Positions 47,838-58,848 of a DNA stretch of 64,000 bases are shown piece after piece. A program made the position numbers and the translations under genes. Origin of the DNA: Bacteroidota bacterium (GTDB lineage: Bacteria; Bacteroidota; Bacteroidia; AKYH767-A; OLB10); NCBI GenBank assembly GCA_016714005.1, contig JADJOA010000014.1:186001-250000 (forward strand). Reading direction: 5' to 3'. The notes beneath the pieces were generated by a model, which did no database searches, was not told the origin of the DNA, and was given only the letters and a program-made list of their open reading frames with translations. The number at the start of each line of letters is the position of its first letter. The stretch's first letter is position 1.

Positions 47838-49471
47838 TTACGCATTATGCTCTTTCATTATTTTATTAAGCCACTTTATCATCAATAAAATAATTACCGA
47901 TGTACCAAGCGCAAGTATGCAGTTAACCCAAAAGAAGTTGGCTTTATGCTCGTAACCATCCCACATACTGGCAAGAACCCCGCTAAGTTTATTGCCTATG
48001 GATGTGGAAAAGAAACCACCCGCCCATCATTAGTGCGGTTAAACGTTGTGGTGCAAGTTTTGAAACGAGAGACAGGGCCATTGGGCTCAAACATAATTCA
48101 CCAATTGTAATTACACCATAGCAGCCAATCAACCACAGCATAGAACTTTTTTCCATTCCATTATGGCATGCATAAGTTGCACCAACCATTACTAAGGTTG
48201 ACAGTGCCGTTATAAACAATCCATAAAAAATTTTCCACGGGGTTGATGGTTCGCGGTTGCGTTTTTTGAGAAAGGCAAAAAATGCAATTACCACAGGAGT
48301 AAGCAACACCACCCAAAACGGATTAATGCTTTGCCCCAATTCCGTTGAAACCAAGTTTACAGTTTCACCTTCGGCAGGCAATTTTTCGGGAGGGATGTTT
48401 TTAAAATAAAGCGGGTAATCAAAAGTTTTAATGGCTTTGTCATTGGCATCGCGCGAAACACGAAATTGCTCATCTGTTAATGGTACAGAATCTTTTTCAT
48501 ATTTAACTTGCTGCACTACACCAAGTGTTTTTAATGGTGCAACTGCCGACTGGGAAATTTCTCTGTTGGTATAACTTTCAGCCCATGTAGTGAGTGCTGT
48601 ACCATTTTGTTTAAATATTGCCCAAAAAACAATTGCCACTGCAAATACTGAAAGCAATGCTGCAAGCGGTCTTCTGTCCTCTGTGCTGCTACGCATTAAT
48701 ATAGTTACGTAGTAACCTGCCACAGGCAATGCTCCTAGTATGAAAGCATCAGTACTATCACTGCCAAAAATATTTCCGGGCAGGATCCAACCAATATATC
48801 CGGCAATAATTGCTGGCAGCAATGTCAAGCCAAGAATTTTTCCTACACTCATGTCTTCGGGTTGAGTAGGTTTAATTACATCGGCATGTTTATAATGTTT
48901 ATTGCAAGCCAAAAAATAATAACTCCCAAAACATTCCAATACCTGCAGCGGTAAATGCAGCTCCCCAACTAAATGTATTACGCAGGTAGGCTCCAAAAAA
49001 ATTACAAATAAAAGCTCCGATATTAATGCCCATGTAAAAAATATTGTAGCCCGAATCTTTAAGGTGTTTATACTGCGGATCGTTATATACATTACCAAGT
49101 ATGGTTGATATGTTGGGCTTAAAAAAACCGTTGCCAATACAAATAACAAGTAGCGAAACATAAAATGCAGTCATGCCAGGTAGTGCCAAACCACAATAGC
49201 CAATACCCATTAAAATACCGCCAATAGTTATTGATTTACGGTAACCCAACACCCTGTCAGCAAGCAATCCGCCCACAAAAGGGGTAAGATATACCACAGC
49301 TATAAAAGTTCCGAAAATATCGCTGGCTTGTTTCCTGTCCATGCCCATTCCGCCACGCTGCGTGTCGGTCATGTATAAAAAGAATATGCCGAGCATTAGA
49401 TAGAAGCCAAATCGCTCCCACATTTCGCTCAAGAAAAGATAAGGAAGTGCTTTAGGATGTTTTTTGTTCAT
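47838..49471 (-). CDS. POT family proton-dependent oligopeptide transporter, two frameshifts
   Basis: Imports di- and tripeptides with protons. The N-terminal frame (from 49471) has the ExxERF motif in YLFLSEMWERFGFYLMLGIF, the GGLLADRVLGYRKSITIGGI signature and FFKPNISTILGNVY. After a frame change near 48900 it continues through the large central loop (EKDSVPLTDEQFRVSRDAN region, typical of the Bacteroidota form) to the LWLIGCYGVITIGELCLSPM motif. A second change near 48003 is needed for the last helix (STSIGNKLSGVLASMWDGYE, then INKLMKEH-like end, KIMKEHNA). Merged length about 544 aa. It fits an organism that secretes a large protease. Confidence 0.92.
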
Positions 49472-49584
49472 AACATTAATTGTTATTTAAGGATATGCGG
49501 TAAAAATGGAAAAATCTAAACGCTTTATTGCGGAATTAAATTTTGACTCATGGTTCAAATTATTTTACAAAAAGAACAGGATAA

Positions 49585-51520
49585 CTACCCTACCCTTTTA
49601 AATTTTAATCTACCGGCAGGTTTTAAAACCAACGGAACTTTTTCTACAGCCACACTGCTGGTATCTAAACCAAAGGCACGATGTTCGGGTAATGAAAAAA
49701 GTTTCAAAAAATCGTAAGCATCCAAAATAAATTTCTCGCGGAAGTTCAAATCATTTTCGTTGCTAATAAATTTCTCTATTACCACAAAACGGAAATCGCC
49801 AATAATATTTTTTCTCTTTTAGGTATATCGCGATGTAATATCCACCTCACCATTCTTTACCAAATCTTCCACCACCTGACGAAACATTAAATTAATGCGT
49901 GGCTCTACTCTAAATCCTAATCTGAAGTCAATATGTATCACTTTATCATTCACCATTTCATCCACTTTATATTCCATAGTGTATGGCTCATCCAAAACAT
50001 CTACATGCACAAACCAATATACATCAGCCCGCTTAGGTAACTTTTGCAAAAGCGAATACATAATTTTTGATTCTATCTCATCTTTCCTGTTAGCGCTCGT
50101 AAGGTAAACTAAGTTGGTAGCATATTTGGGAATAGATTCATCGTGGCTTAAATCATCAAGCATTTTTAAAAACGGAGCCAACTGCACAAACTCTACAAAA
50201 CGGTTGCGCACCTTGCGTGCTTCATACCATATATACATTGTAAAAAATAAACCCGAAGCAACCAACATTGTTACCCATCCGCCATGCACAAACTTGCTGA
50301 GGTTGGCAATTAAAAAACAAATTTCAACGGAAATAAAAACAACAAACGAAAGAAAAATTAAAGGTGTGGAATATCGTTTCAGGTACATATAAAAAAAGCA
50401 GCGTTGTTGTCATCATCATATCTATAATAATGGCAAGCCCGTAAGCACCCTCCATGTTTGATGACTTTTGAAAATACATTACCACTCCAATACAACCCCA
50501 CACAACACCCAGTTAACGGTAGGTATATATACCTGCCACGCAAATCTGTAGGGTAAACAATTTTTAGGCGAGGCCCAAAGTTTAACCGCATAGCTTCGTT
50601 TACAATAGTAAACGCACCGCTTATTAAAGCCTGACTAGCTACAATGGCAGCAAGCGTAGCAATTACAATTCCGGGTATTAAAAACCAATCGGGCATCAGA
50701 TTGTAAAACGGATTTATGTCTCCTATTAATTGTCCATTAAATTTTAACAGATATGCACCCTGCCCTAAGTAATTAAATATCAATGCTGACTTTACAAAAA
50801 CCCATGAAACGCGAACATTCTTTTTTCCTACATGACCCAAATCACTATACAATGCCTCGGCACCCGTGGTGCACAAAAACACAGCACCTAGTATCCAAAA
50901 ACCTTGCGGATAATGTACAAGCAATTGATAAGCGTAATATGGATTAAACGCTTTTAGAACAGATAAATCCTGCACCATTTCTTTTACACCCAATACAGCC
51001 AGCATACTAAACCACACAAGCATAACCGGACCAAAAAATTTCCCAATAAACCGCGTGCCGAATTGTTGTATAAAAAACAAACAAAAAATAATGACAATAG
51101 AAATTGTTATTGTTGGCAAATGCGGATAAACAATATTTAATCCTTCAATAGCTGAACAAACAGATATGGCAGGGGTAATTAAACCATCAGCTAAAATTGC
51201 GGCACCACCAATTACAGCGGCAAACACAAGCCATTTAATTTTTGTTTTCGCACTAAAGCATACAGCGAAAAAATACCTCCTTCACCCTTATTGTCTGCAC
51301 GCAGTGTAAGCACCACATATTTTAAAGTGGTTTGTATGGTAAGAGTCCAAATAATGCACGATAAGCCTCCTAAAATTAAATCTGTACCAATGGCATGATG
51401 TCCTACAATGGCTTTAAAAACATATAGCGGAGATGTTCCTATATCTCCATAAATAATACCAATGGTAATGAGTAAACTTCCAAAAGTTACTTTGGAGTGA
51501 TGGTTGTGATGTTGTCCCAC
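49585..51520 (-). pseudogene. kup: Kup-type potassium transporter, copy 1, at least five frameshifts
   Basis: Aligned by eye with its intact neighbour (51599-53536) it covers the whole protein, starting MGQHHNHHSKVTFGSLLITI with GIIYGDIGTSPLYVFKAIVG and ending SSVAVEKVPLVLKPAGRLKF. The frame changes near 51225 (A run), 50545, 50505, 50393 and 49818, giving about 645 aa when merged. Between them the sequence is well conserved at the protein level (for example NPYYAYQLLVHYPQGFWILG), and no in-frame nonsense codon was seen. Five indels in 1.9 kb, two within about 50 bp, is more than elsewhere in the window, so either this copy is decaying or read errors cluster here because two similar copies confused assembly. 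Function if intact: proton-coupled potassium uptake. Confidence 0.75.
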
Positions 51521-51598
51521 GAAAAAAATAAAACAGTACTACAAAACTAATTTTAAATTTTATGAGTCCGAAAAAGGTGATGGAAAACAAAAGCAATT

Positions 51599-53536
51599 CT
51601 AAACCCTTTGGAATTTATATTTGCCAGGCGGTTTTACAATTAGAGGAACTTTTTCAATCGTTACGCTGCTGGTATCAAGCCCATAAGCCTTGTCCTCTGG
51701 CAAACTGAAAAGTTTAAGTAATTCGTAAAAGTTTAGAACAAACTTGTCGTAAAATGACAAATCATTTTCTCTTGAAAGGTATTTTTCTATAACAACAAAC
51801 CTAAAATCGCCAACAATATTTTTTTCTTTGAGCGATGAATATCTCGATACTATATCAACCTCTTTATTGCTTACCAACTCTTCTACCACCTGCCTGAACA
51901 TAAGGTTAATGCGAGGGTCTATCCGGAAACCAAGTCTGAAATCAACCCTTATTATTTTATCATTACACAACTCATCAACATGGTACTGTAATGTAAAAGG
52001 TTCATCCATAACATCTACATGCACAAACCAATACACATCGGCACGCTTAGGCTGCTTTTGTAGTATGGAATACATCACTTTTGTCTCAATCTCATCTTTT
52101 TTATTGGCGCTTGTGAGATAAATAAGATTGGTTGCATACTTATGTATAGACTGGTCTCGGCTCAAATCTTCTAACATACTATTGTAAGGATCAACCTTTA
52201 CAAATTCTACAAATCGGTTACGTATTTTTCGTGCTTCGTACCACACAAACATGGTAAAAAATAAAGTGCCTGCTATTATAAGCGTAAACCATCCTCCGTG
52301 CACAATCTTGACTATATTAGCAATTAAAAAACTTATTTCTATAATAGAAAACAAAACCGTTATAAAAACGATAAAAGAAACATGGTATCTTTTCAGGTAC
52401 AAAAGGTAGACAAGCAATGTTGTAGTCATCATCATAGCCAGTATAATTGATAAACCATAAGCACCTTCCATTGCCGATGATTCTTTAAAAAGGAAAACCA
52501 CACCACAGCATCCGGCACACAAAATCCAGTTTACGGTAGGTATATACACCTGTCCGCGCATTTCAGTGGGGTACACAATTTTTAACTTAGGCCCAAAATT
52601 CAGGCGTATGGCTTCGTTAATTAAGGTAAATGATCCGCTTATTAAAGCCTGGCTTGCAACAATTGCAGCAAGTGAGGCTATAATAATACCTGGTATCAAA
52701 AACCAACGTGGCATAATTTCAAAAAATGGATTAAACCCTTCTGCTGAACTGCCGGTATGAGTCAGCAGCCATGCTCCCTGCCCTAAATAATTTAAAATTA
52801 AACATGTTTTTACCAATCCCCATGAAACACGAATATTTGCTTTACCGCAATGTCCTAAATCGCTATACAACGCTTCAGCTCCTGTGGTACACAAAAACAC
52901 TGCACCCAATAACCAAAAACCGTTTGGATAATTTACAAGAAGATTATATGCGTAATAAGGATTAAATGCTTTAAGTACGCTCGCATCCACAAAAATCTCT
53001 TTTAGCCCAAGTATAGCAAGCATGCTAAACCAAATCAACATTACCGGTCCAAAAAATTTTCCTACAAACGCAGTACCGAATTGCTGAATAAAAAATAGTG
53101 CAAAAATGATAGCGATAACAATAGGTATGGTTGGTATATCCTCATTTAATATACGCAAACCCTCTATAGCTGACGAAACTGATATGGAGGGCGTTATTAA
53201 ACCATCAGCAATTAATGCAGCGCCACCAATTATGGCAGGAAAAACTAACCATTTTACCTTTGTTTTTCTTACTAAAGCATATAAAGAAAAAATACCACCC
53301 TCGCCCTTGTTATCAGCACGCAGGGTAAGCACCACATACTTGAGAGTGGTTTGAAGCGTAAGCGTCCAAATAATGCACGATAAGCCTCCTAAAATTAGAT
53401 CGGCTGTGATAATGTTTTTGCCAACTATGGCTTTAAAAACATAAAGTGGCGATGTGCCTATATCGCCATAAATAATTCCAACGGTAATTAATAAACTTGC
53501 AAAAGTTATTTTGGAATGGGCATCGTGCCTTCTCAC
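51599..53536 (-). CDS. kup: Kup-type potassium transporter, copy 2
   Basis: Intact, 645 aa. N-terminal half with about 12 membrane helices; motifs SLLITVGIIYGDIGTSPLYV, ADNKGEGGIFSLYALVRKTK, GGAALIADGLITPSISVSSA, IQQFGTAFVGKFFGPVMLIW and GAVFLCTTGAEALYSDLGHC are diagnostic of the KUP/HAK/KT family. The C-terminal cytoplasmic part (about 190 residues, with KRADVYWFVHVDVMDEPFTL) is of the usual Bacteroidota type. Start at ATG 53536 (MRRHDAHSKITFASL). It lies just upstream of copy 1 in the same direction, 78 bp apart, as a clear tandem duplication. Mediates potassium/proton symport at low external potassium. Confidence 0.95.
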   Translation of the reverse strand: MRRHDAHSKITFASLLITVGIIYGDIGTSPLYVFKAIVGKNIITADLILGGLSCIIWTLTLQTTLKYVVLTLRADNKGEGGIFSLYALVRKTKVKWLVFPAIIGGAALIADGLITPSISVSSAIEGLRILNEDIPTIPIVIAIIFALFFIQQFGTAFVGKFFGPVMLIWFSMLAILGLKEIFVDASVLKAFNPYYAYNLLVNYPNGFWLLGAVFLCTTGAEALYSDLGHCGKANIRVSWGLVKTCLILNYLGQGAWLLTHTGSSAEGFNPFFEIMPRWFLIPGIIIASLAAIVASQALISGSFTLINEAIRLNFGPKLKIVYPTEMRGQVYIPTVNWILCAGCCGVVFLFKESSAMEGAYGLSIILAMMMTTTLLVYLLYLKRYHVSFIVFITVLFSIIEISFLIANIVKIVHGGWFTLIIAGTLFFTMFVWYEARKIRNRFVEFVKVDPYNSMLEDLSRDQSIHKYATNLIYLTSANKKDEIETKVMYSILQKQPKRADVYWFVHVDVMDEPFTLQYHVDELCNDKIIRVDFRLGFRIDPRINLMFRQVVEELVSNKEVDIVSRYSSLKEKNIVGDFRFVVIEKYLSRENDLSFYDKFVLNFYELLKLFSLPEDKAYGLDTSSVTIEKVPLIVKPPGKYKFQRV

Positions 53537-53700
53537 AGTGTTAAAATTAATTGTGCAAATCTAATTTTTAATTTTAGTATAGAAATTCATGAATATCGTT
53601 ATTTATTGATAGGTTAAAAATTGACCGTTCCCAACGGAGGTTTTTTATTTTTGAGCCCAAAATTATTTTGATATGAGCTGTGACTCCAGCCAAAACAACA

Positions 53701-54216
53701 ATGAAGAGTGTCTTTAATAAATTAAAAATTGCCGAAACCCTTATAACTAACTTACAGGTTCAACCAACAGATTTTGTTCAAAAGCTCTCTACATTAACCG
53801 ACAAAGGAAGTACGAGTTTTATTTTCGATATTTTCGATTTATTATCCCCCAGTTTGAACAACTTTAAAGGGATTGTCAACAGTGAGGGATTTGAAATAAA
53901 AATTAAAAGGCATTTACTTGGTAAGAACAAAACTCCAAATGTGGCTATAGCCACGGGAAAATTTATTAGAAAAAATAATCGAGTTGTATTAGAAACAAAA
54001 ATTAACGGCTTTAACGATTTTTTTCTTTTCTATTACCTTGTACTTTTAATAATATGTTCAATTCAAACTTTTAGTCAAGATTTAGAATCCACCTTAGTAT
54101 TTGTTTTTTGTTACATTCTTGCTTTCATAATTCCATTTTATATAATGAGAAGTAGTGTAAGAGTGCTAAAGGAATCCTTGATGGAATCTTTTGCCTATAT
54201 TAACGGAACAGCCTAA
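53701..54216 (+). CDS. Hypothetical membrane protein
   Basis: About 171 residues from the ATG at 53701 (an upstream GTG at 53680 extends the frame but has no support). The N-terminal 100 residues are soluble and charged, with a repeated basic pattern around NSEGFEIKIKRHLLGKNKTP; two transmembrane helices follow (FFLFYYLVLLIICSIQTF and TLVFVFCYILAFIIPFYIM). I do not recognise a family. It is a single gene in front of frr, 115 bp away. The reading frame is consistent and the topology plausible, so it is probably real. Confidence 0.55.
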   Translation: MKSVFNKLKIAETLITNLQVQPTDFVQKLSTLTDKGSTSFIFDIFDLLSPSLNNFKGIVNSEGFEIKIKRHLLGKNKTPNVAIATGKFIRKNNRVVLETKINGFNDFFLFYYLVLLIICSIQTFSQDLESTLVFVFCYILAFIIPFYIMRSSVRVLKESLMESFAYINGTA

Positions 54217-54331
54217 TTACATCACTCCCTCTGGAGATACTTTAAATAACTTCCGCACTCGTTTGCTCTATATTCCTTTCAGATAACGTTCAATATACTT
54301 TTCATACTTTTACCCACTTTAATACATTCCA

Positions 54332-54895
54332 ATGAGCGAGTTTATAAAAAAGACAATTGATGGCATGCAATCGCATTTAGATAAAGCCATTGATCATTTA
54401 GAGCACGAATTAACCAAGGTGCGTACCGGCAGAGCCAACCCTCAAATGCTTGACGAAATTAAAATTGATTACTATGGAGCGCCTACACCACTTAACCAGG
54501 TGGCAAGCGTAAACACACCCGATGCCCGCACCATTGTAATACAGCCGTGGGAAAAAAGCATGTTGCAGGCAATTGAAAAAGCCATTCAGGCAGCCAACCT
54601 TGGTTTTAATCCTCAAAATGATGGCAGCATAGTTCGCATATCTGTTCCGCCATTAACAGAAGAGCGCAGAAAAGAATTGGTAAAAAAAGCCAAAGCAGAA
54701 GGGGAGCATTGCAAAGTAACTATACGAAACTCACGCAGAGATGCCAATGAAGCTTTAAAGAAAGAACTGAAAAAAGCCATTACTGAAGACGAGCTCAAAA
54801 CAGGCGAACAAAAAATACAGCAGATAATTGATGCGTTTATTGTTAAAGTTGACAAACATCTTGAAACAAAAGAAAAAGAAATAATGACGGTTTAA
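54332..54895 (+). CDS. frr: Ribosome recycling factor
   Basis: Releases ribosomes from mRNA after termination together with EF-G. The 187-aa product shows the full family pattern: DGMQSHLDKAIDHLEHELTK, VRTGRANPQMLDEIKIDYYG, PTPLNQVASVNTPDARTIVI, LTEERRKELVKKAKAEGEHC, KVTIRNSRRDANEALKKELK. Intact, and with the usual start MSEFIKKTIDGM. In many genomes pyrH precedes frr; here it does not. A terminator follows at 54933. Confidence 0.97.
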   Translation: MSEFIKKTIDGMQSHLDKAIDHLEHELTKVRTGRANPQMLDEIKIDYYGAPTPLNQVASVNTPDARTIVIQPWEKSMLQAIEKAIQAANLGFNPQNDGSIVRISVPPLTEERRKELVKKAKAEGEHCKVTIRNSRRDANEALKKELKKAITEDELKTGEQKIQQIIDAFIVKVDKHLETKEKEIMTV

Positions 54896-54932
54896 ACTCT
54901 CATTTTAAAATACTCAATTCAACCTGAACATT

Positions 54933-54968
54933 AAAAGCTGCTGCAAACTAACGCGCAGCTTTTTTGTT
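54933..54968 (+). terminator. Rho-independent terminator after frr
   Basis: Stem aaaagctgc / gcagctttt (54933-54941 with 54955-54963), 13-nt loop, followed by a T-rich tract (ttgttttattttt). Confidence 0.85.
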
Positions 54969-55034
54969 TTATTTTTGTTAAGTTAAAAACAGAATCCATT
55001 TCAAAATCACTTTTCATTGCGCCTTTGCGTTAAC

Positions 55035-56159
55035 ATGAATACACAACAACTTCTTGATAGAGCATTAAACCTTGAATTTCTTTCTGCAGAAGAAGGAAAA
55101 TATCTTTTTATAAACGCAACTACAACGGAGCTTATGCACGTTGCAAACCAATTGCGAAAAATAAAAAAGCCCGATGGTAAAGTAACCTGGATAATAGATC
55201 GTAATGTAAACACCACTAACGTATGTATCGCCAATTGCAAATTCTGCAATTTCTTTCGGGTGCCCGGGCACAAAGAAGCCTACATCACAACCATAGACCA
55301 GTACAAACAAAAAATAGAAGAAACATTTAAGTATGGTGGGGAGCAATTGCTGTTACAAGGTGGTCATCACCCTCAATTGGGCTTAAAATTTTATAGCGAT
55401 TTATTTAAACAACTCAAACAACTTTATCCCAACCTAAAACTGCATTCTTTGGGTCCACCCGAAATAGCGCATATTGCCAAATTAGAGGGGATGACGCACA
55501 CACAAGTGCTCACCATGTTAAAAGAATCGGGCTTGGATTCGCTACCCGGTGCCGGTGCCGAAATTTTAAGCGACCGCGTGCGCAGAATGATTTCGAAAGG
55601 AAAATGTACCGGAACGGAATGGTTAAATGTAATGCGTGCTGCACACCAACTAAACATTACCACATCAGCTACCATGATGTTTGGACATATAGAAACCCTT
55701 GACGAACGTCTTGAACATTTGGTTGCCCTAAGGCAGGTGCAAAGTGAGAAACCACAAAATGCAAAAGGGTTTTTAGCTTTTATACCTTGGCCCTTTCAGG
55801 ACGAAAACACTATCCTTAAACGCGTTAAAGGCATCAGAAACAAAGTTACCGGTGATGAATATATACGCATGATTTCATTATCGAGAATCATGTTACCCAA
55901 CATTGAAAACATACAGGCATCATGGCTAACAGTGGGCAAAGAAATTGCTCAAATTTGTTTGCATGCCGGTGCTAACGATTTTGGCTCTATTATGATAGAA
56001 GAGAATGTTGTATCTGTTGCAGGCGCCCCTCACCGCTTTACATCTAACGGCATACAACAAGCCATCCGTGAAGCGGGTTTTGAACCACAACTGCGCACAC
56101 AGCAATATGAATATCGTGCCATACCGGATGCAATGGAGCAGCAGGTAATAAACTATTAA
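55035..56159 (+). CDS. mqnC: Cyclic dehypoxanthine futalosine synthase (MqnC)
   Basis: Radical SAM enzyme of the futalosine route to menaquinone; it cyclises dehypoxanthine futalosine. The three iron-sulfur cysteines lie in CIANCKFCNFFRVPG (Cys64, Cys68 and Cys71). Further support: WIIDRNVNTTNVCIANC, GGEQLLLQGGHHPQLGLKFY, LHSLGPPEIAHIAKLEGM, SLPGAGAEILSDRVR and TSATMMFGHIETLDERLEHL. Length 374 aa, normal. The start is placed at 55035 (MNTQQLLDRALN); the frame is open a little further upstream but without support. Implies menaquinone as respiratory quinone, made without the classical MenF-MenD route, at least in part. Confidence 0.94.
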   Translation: MNTQQLLDRALNLEFLSAEEGKYLFINATTTELMHVANQLRKIKKPDGKVTWIIDRNVNTTNVCIANCKFCNFFRVPGHKEAYITTIDQYKQKIEETFKYGGEQLLLQGGHHPQLGLKFYSDLFKQLKQLYPNLKLHSLGPPEIAHIAKLEGMTHTQVLTMLKESGLDSLPGAGAEILSDRVRRMISKGKCTGTEWLNVMRAAHQLNITTSATMMFGHIETLDERLEHLVALRQVQSEKPQNAKGFLAFIPWPFQDENTILKRVKGIRNKVTGDEYIRMISLSRIMLPNIENIQASWLTVGKEIAQICLHAGANDFGSIMIEENVVSVAGAPHRFTSNGIQQAIREAGFEPQLRTQQYEYRAIPDAMEQQVINY

Positions 56160-56257
56160 TTCACGTTTATGTATTTTTTCTGTAATGATAACACCTGCAG
56201 GTGTTTTACAAATTTTTGCACTTTCAATTTTATATCTTTACAAAAACTTGGTTTAAA

Positions 56258-58843
56258 ATGCTGAACAAGAGACAGGCTTTATTTTTTTTGTGCATTGCCT
56301 TAGGTTTGTTGTTTCAGTTTTCAGATTCTCTCGCTACCCACAACCGTGCAGGCGAAATTACATACCGCCAATTAGGTCCTCTAACTTACGAAGCCACCAT
56401 AGTCACCTATACAGAAACAACCAGCCCTGCTGATAGACCAAAATTAGAATTAAGATGGGGAGATAACACATCTGATACCCTTAATCGTATTAGTAAAGTT
56501 ACAGTGGGTCCAAACATAAGCCGCAATTTATACATAGGAACTCACACGTATCCTGGTCCGGGTTTTTATAAAATGAGTTTAGAAGATCCTAATAGAAATG
56601 CAGGAGTAGTTAATATACCCGGCTCTGTTAATGTTCCTTTTTATATCGAAACACAATTGGTATTGCAACCCCAACTTGGTTATAATAACTCACCAATACT
56701 TTTAGAACCGCCAATTGACAACGGTGCCCTTAATCAAATTTTTATTCATAACCCCAATGCATACGACCCCGATGGTGACAGCCTTTCTTACGAACTTATC
56801 ATTTGCAAAGGATTTAATGGTGCTAATATTCCGGGGTATATATACCCTCCTGCTGCTAATTCTTTTTCTCTCAATTCTACATCAGGAGACTTAATTTGGG
56901 ATTTCCCACAATTTATTGGAGAGTATAATGTTGCCTTTCTTATTCGCGAATGGCGCAATGGCTTTAACATAGGTTTTGTAGAACGCGATATGCAAATAAC
57001 TATTTTACCTTCTACTAACCTAGCGCCATTCATTAATCCTGTTCCCGATTTATGTGTGGAAGCCGGCTCCTTTATAAACTTTGATGTAACCGCCACCGAC
57101 CCTGACACCAACGGAATAACGCTCTCTGCAACCGGTGCGCCTCTTGATGCAGCTTTAATTGGAAGCAGCCCCGCAACTTTTCCACCAATTAATGGCAGCT
57201 ATTCTGTAACAGGCACATTTCAATGGCAAACCAATTGCGATCATGTTAGAAGATTGCCTTACCGGGTTCTGTTTAAAGCCAAAGACAATGATCCTGATGT
57301 TAACCTTGTGGATTTTGAAACGGTTAATATTACCGTTGTAGCTCCATCACCCAAAAACCCTTCAGCAACGCCTCAGGGCAACTCTATTAACCTTGCATGG
57401 GATGCCGAAGTTTGTACAGATGCCATCGGATACAAAATTTACAGGCGTAATAGCTTCTATGGATTTACACCCTCACAATGCGAAACCGGAGTTCCTCCTT
57501 ACACCGGATATCAATTTATTGCGCAAGTAAGTGGGCTCAATAATGTATCATTTACAGATAACAACAATGGAAATGGATTAATTCCAGGTATAGATTATTG
57601 CTACATGATTGCGGCTTATTTTCCTGATAGTGCTTTAAGTTATGCGTCCATCGAAGTGTGTACAGAATTGATAAGAGATGTTCCCGTCATTACCAATGTA
57701 AGCATTACTTCAACTGATGTTGCTGCAGGCACCGTTTACCTTGCTTGGTCAAGCCCTAAAGTAATAGACAGTACACAAACACCGCCACCTTACGAGTATA
57801 AAATTTACCGCTCTGCAGATTTAACCGGAAATAATTTTGTTTTCATAGCGTCAACATTTGGATTAAACGACACTACATTTAATGACATTGGATTAAACAC
57901 AAAAGATAATGGCTTGACCTATAAAATTGAATGGTATAGTAACGGAACTAAAATAGGCGAGACACTAAAAGCATCTTCTGTTTTTCTTAACACATCACCA
58001 ACCGATAATAAAGTTGTTTTGAGCTGGACTGAAAATGTCCCGTGGCAAAATGTTTCCTACAATGTTTACAGAAAAGATGTCACAGGCAATTTTGTTTTAA
58101 TTGCAAATACACCCAATCAAACTTTTACAGATACCGCTCTTATTAACAACAGTGAATATTGCTATCGCATAGAAAGCATAGGAGCATATAGTGGTGGTGG
58201 GTTTGTTGACCCTATATTAAATTTTTCTCAAGAGAAATGTGATACTCCTGTTGACAATGTTGCACCATGCACTCCTTCAGGAATTACCATCGTTTCGGAT
58301 TGTGTAAGCAATTACCTGAAGTTAACATGGAACAATCCAAACTATAGTTGTGCAGATGATGTACTGTCATACATCATTTATTACACTGAACAAGTTAGTG
58401 ATGAACCTGTACCATTGATTACAATTCCAAATACAACTTTGCAGCAGATTGTCTTTGAATTAAACAACCCCGATTCTGCAATTGCAGGCTGCTATTATTT
58501 ATCTGCCGTTGACAGTGCCGGTAATGAAAGCCCTAAAACAAATGCCATTTGCCAGGAAAATTGCCCTGAATATATTTTGCCCAATGTGTTTACGCCAAAT
58601 GCCGATGGCATAAACGATTTCTTTGAGCCCATTAAAAACCGTTATATTAAAAGCATAGCGTTCACCGTTTACAATAGATGGGGTCAACTTGTTTTCGAAA
58701 CCGATAAGCCTGAGATAAATTGGGATGGCGGCAAACTTTCAGATGGAGTTTACTACTATGTATGCACAGTAAACGAAATATTTATTGATGGAATAAAACC
58801 ACGAAAACTGAGAGGTAATATTTTAATAATTAATAGCAAGTAA
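56258..58843 (+). CDS. Large secreted protein with T9SS type B (gliding-motility-associated) C-terminal domain
   Basis: 861 aa from the ATG at 56258 (MLNKRQALFFLCIALGLLFQ begins the signal peptide). The N-terminal part has the recurring phrases SLATHNRAGEITYRQLGPLT, FYKMSLEDPNRNAGVVNIPG and NPNAYDPDGDSLSYELIICK, known from Bacteroidota surface proteins with cadherin/PKD-like folds. The middle carries several fibronectin type III-like modules (YKIYRRNSFYGFTP, YKIYRSADLTGNNF, YNVYRKDVTGNFV). The end, ILPNVFTPNADGINDFFEPI, YNRWGQLVFETDKPEINWDG, YYYVCTVNEIF, is the CHU_C / type B sorting domain. Surface structure or adhesin is likely; gliding itself is not proven by this domain. It is 5 bp upstream of ribE. 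Confidence 0.9.
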   Translation: MLNKRQALFFLCIALGLLFQFSDSLATHNRAGEITYRQLGPLTYEATIVTYTETTSPADRPKLELRWGDNTSDTLNRISKVTVGPNISRNLYIGTHTYPGPGFYKMSLEDPNRNAGVVNIPGSVNVPFYIETQLVLQPQLGYNNSPILLEPPIDNGALNQIFIHNPNAYDPDGDSLSYELIICKGFNGANIPGYIYPPAANSFSLNSTSGDLIWDFPQFIGEYNVAFLIREWRNGFNIGFVERDMQITILPSTNLAPFINPVPDLCVEAGSFINFDVTATDPDTNGITLSATGAPLDAALIGSSPATFPPINGSYSVTGTFQWQTNCDHVRRLPYRVLFKAKDNDPDVNLVDFETVNITVVAPSPKNPSATPQGNSINLAWDAEVCTDAIGYKIYRRNSFYGFTPSQCETGVPPYTGYQFIAQVSGLNNVSFTDNNNGNGLIPGIDYCYMIAAYFPDSALSYASIEVCTELIRDVPVITNVSITSTDVAAGTVYLAWSSPKVIDSTQTPPPYEYKIYRSADLTGNNFVFIASTFGLNDTTFNDIGLNTKDNGLTYKIEWYSNGTKIGETLKASSVFLNTSPTDNKVVLSWTENVPWQNVSYNVYRKDVTGNFVLIANTPNQTFTDTALINNSEYCYRIESIGAYSGGGFVDPILNFSQEKCDTPVDNVAPCTPSGITIVSDCVSNYLKLTWNNPNYSCADDVLSYIIYYTEQVSDEPVPLITIPNTTLQQIVFELNNPDSAIAGCYYLSAVDSAGNESPKTNAICQENCPEYILPNVFTPNADGINDFFEPIKNRYIKSIAFTVYNRWGQLVFETDKPEINWDGGKLSDGVYYYVCTVNEIFIDGIKPRKLRGNILIINSK

Positions 58844-58848
58844 GAAAA

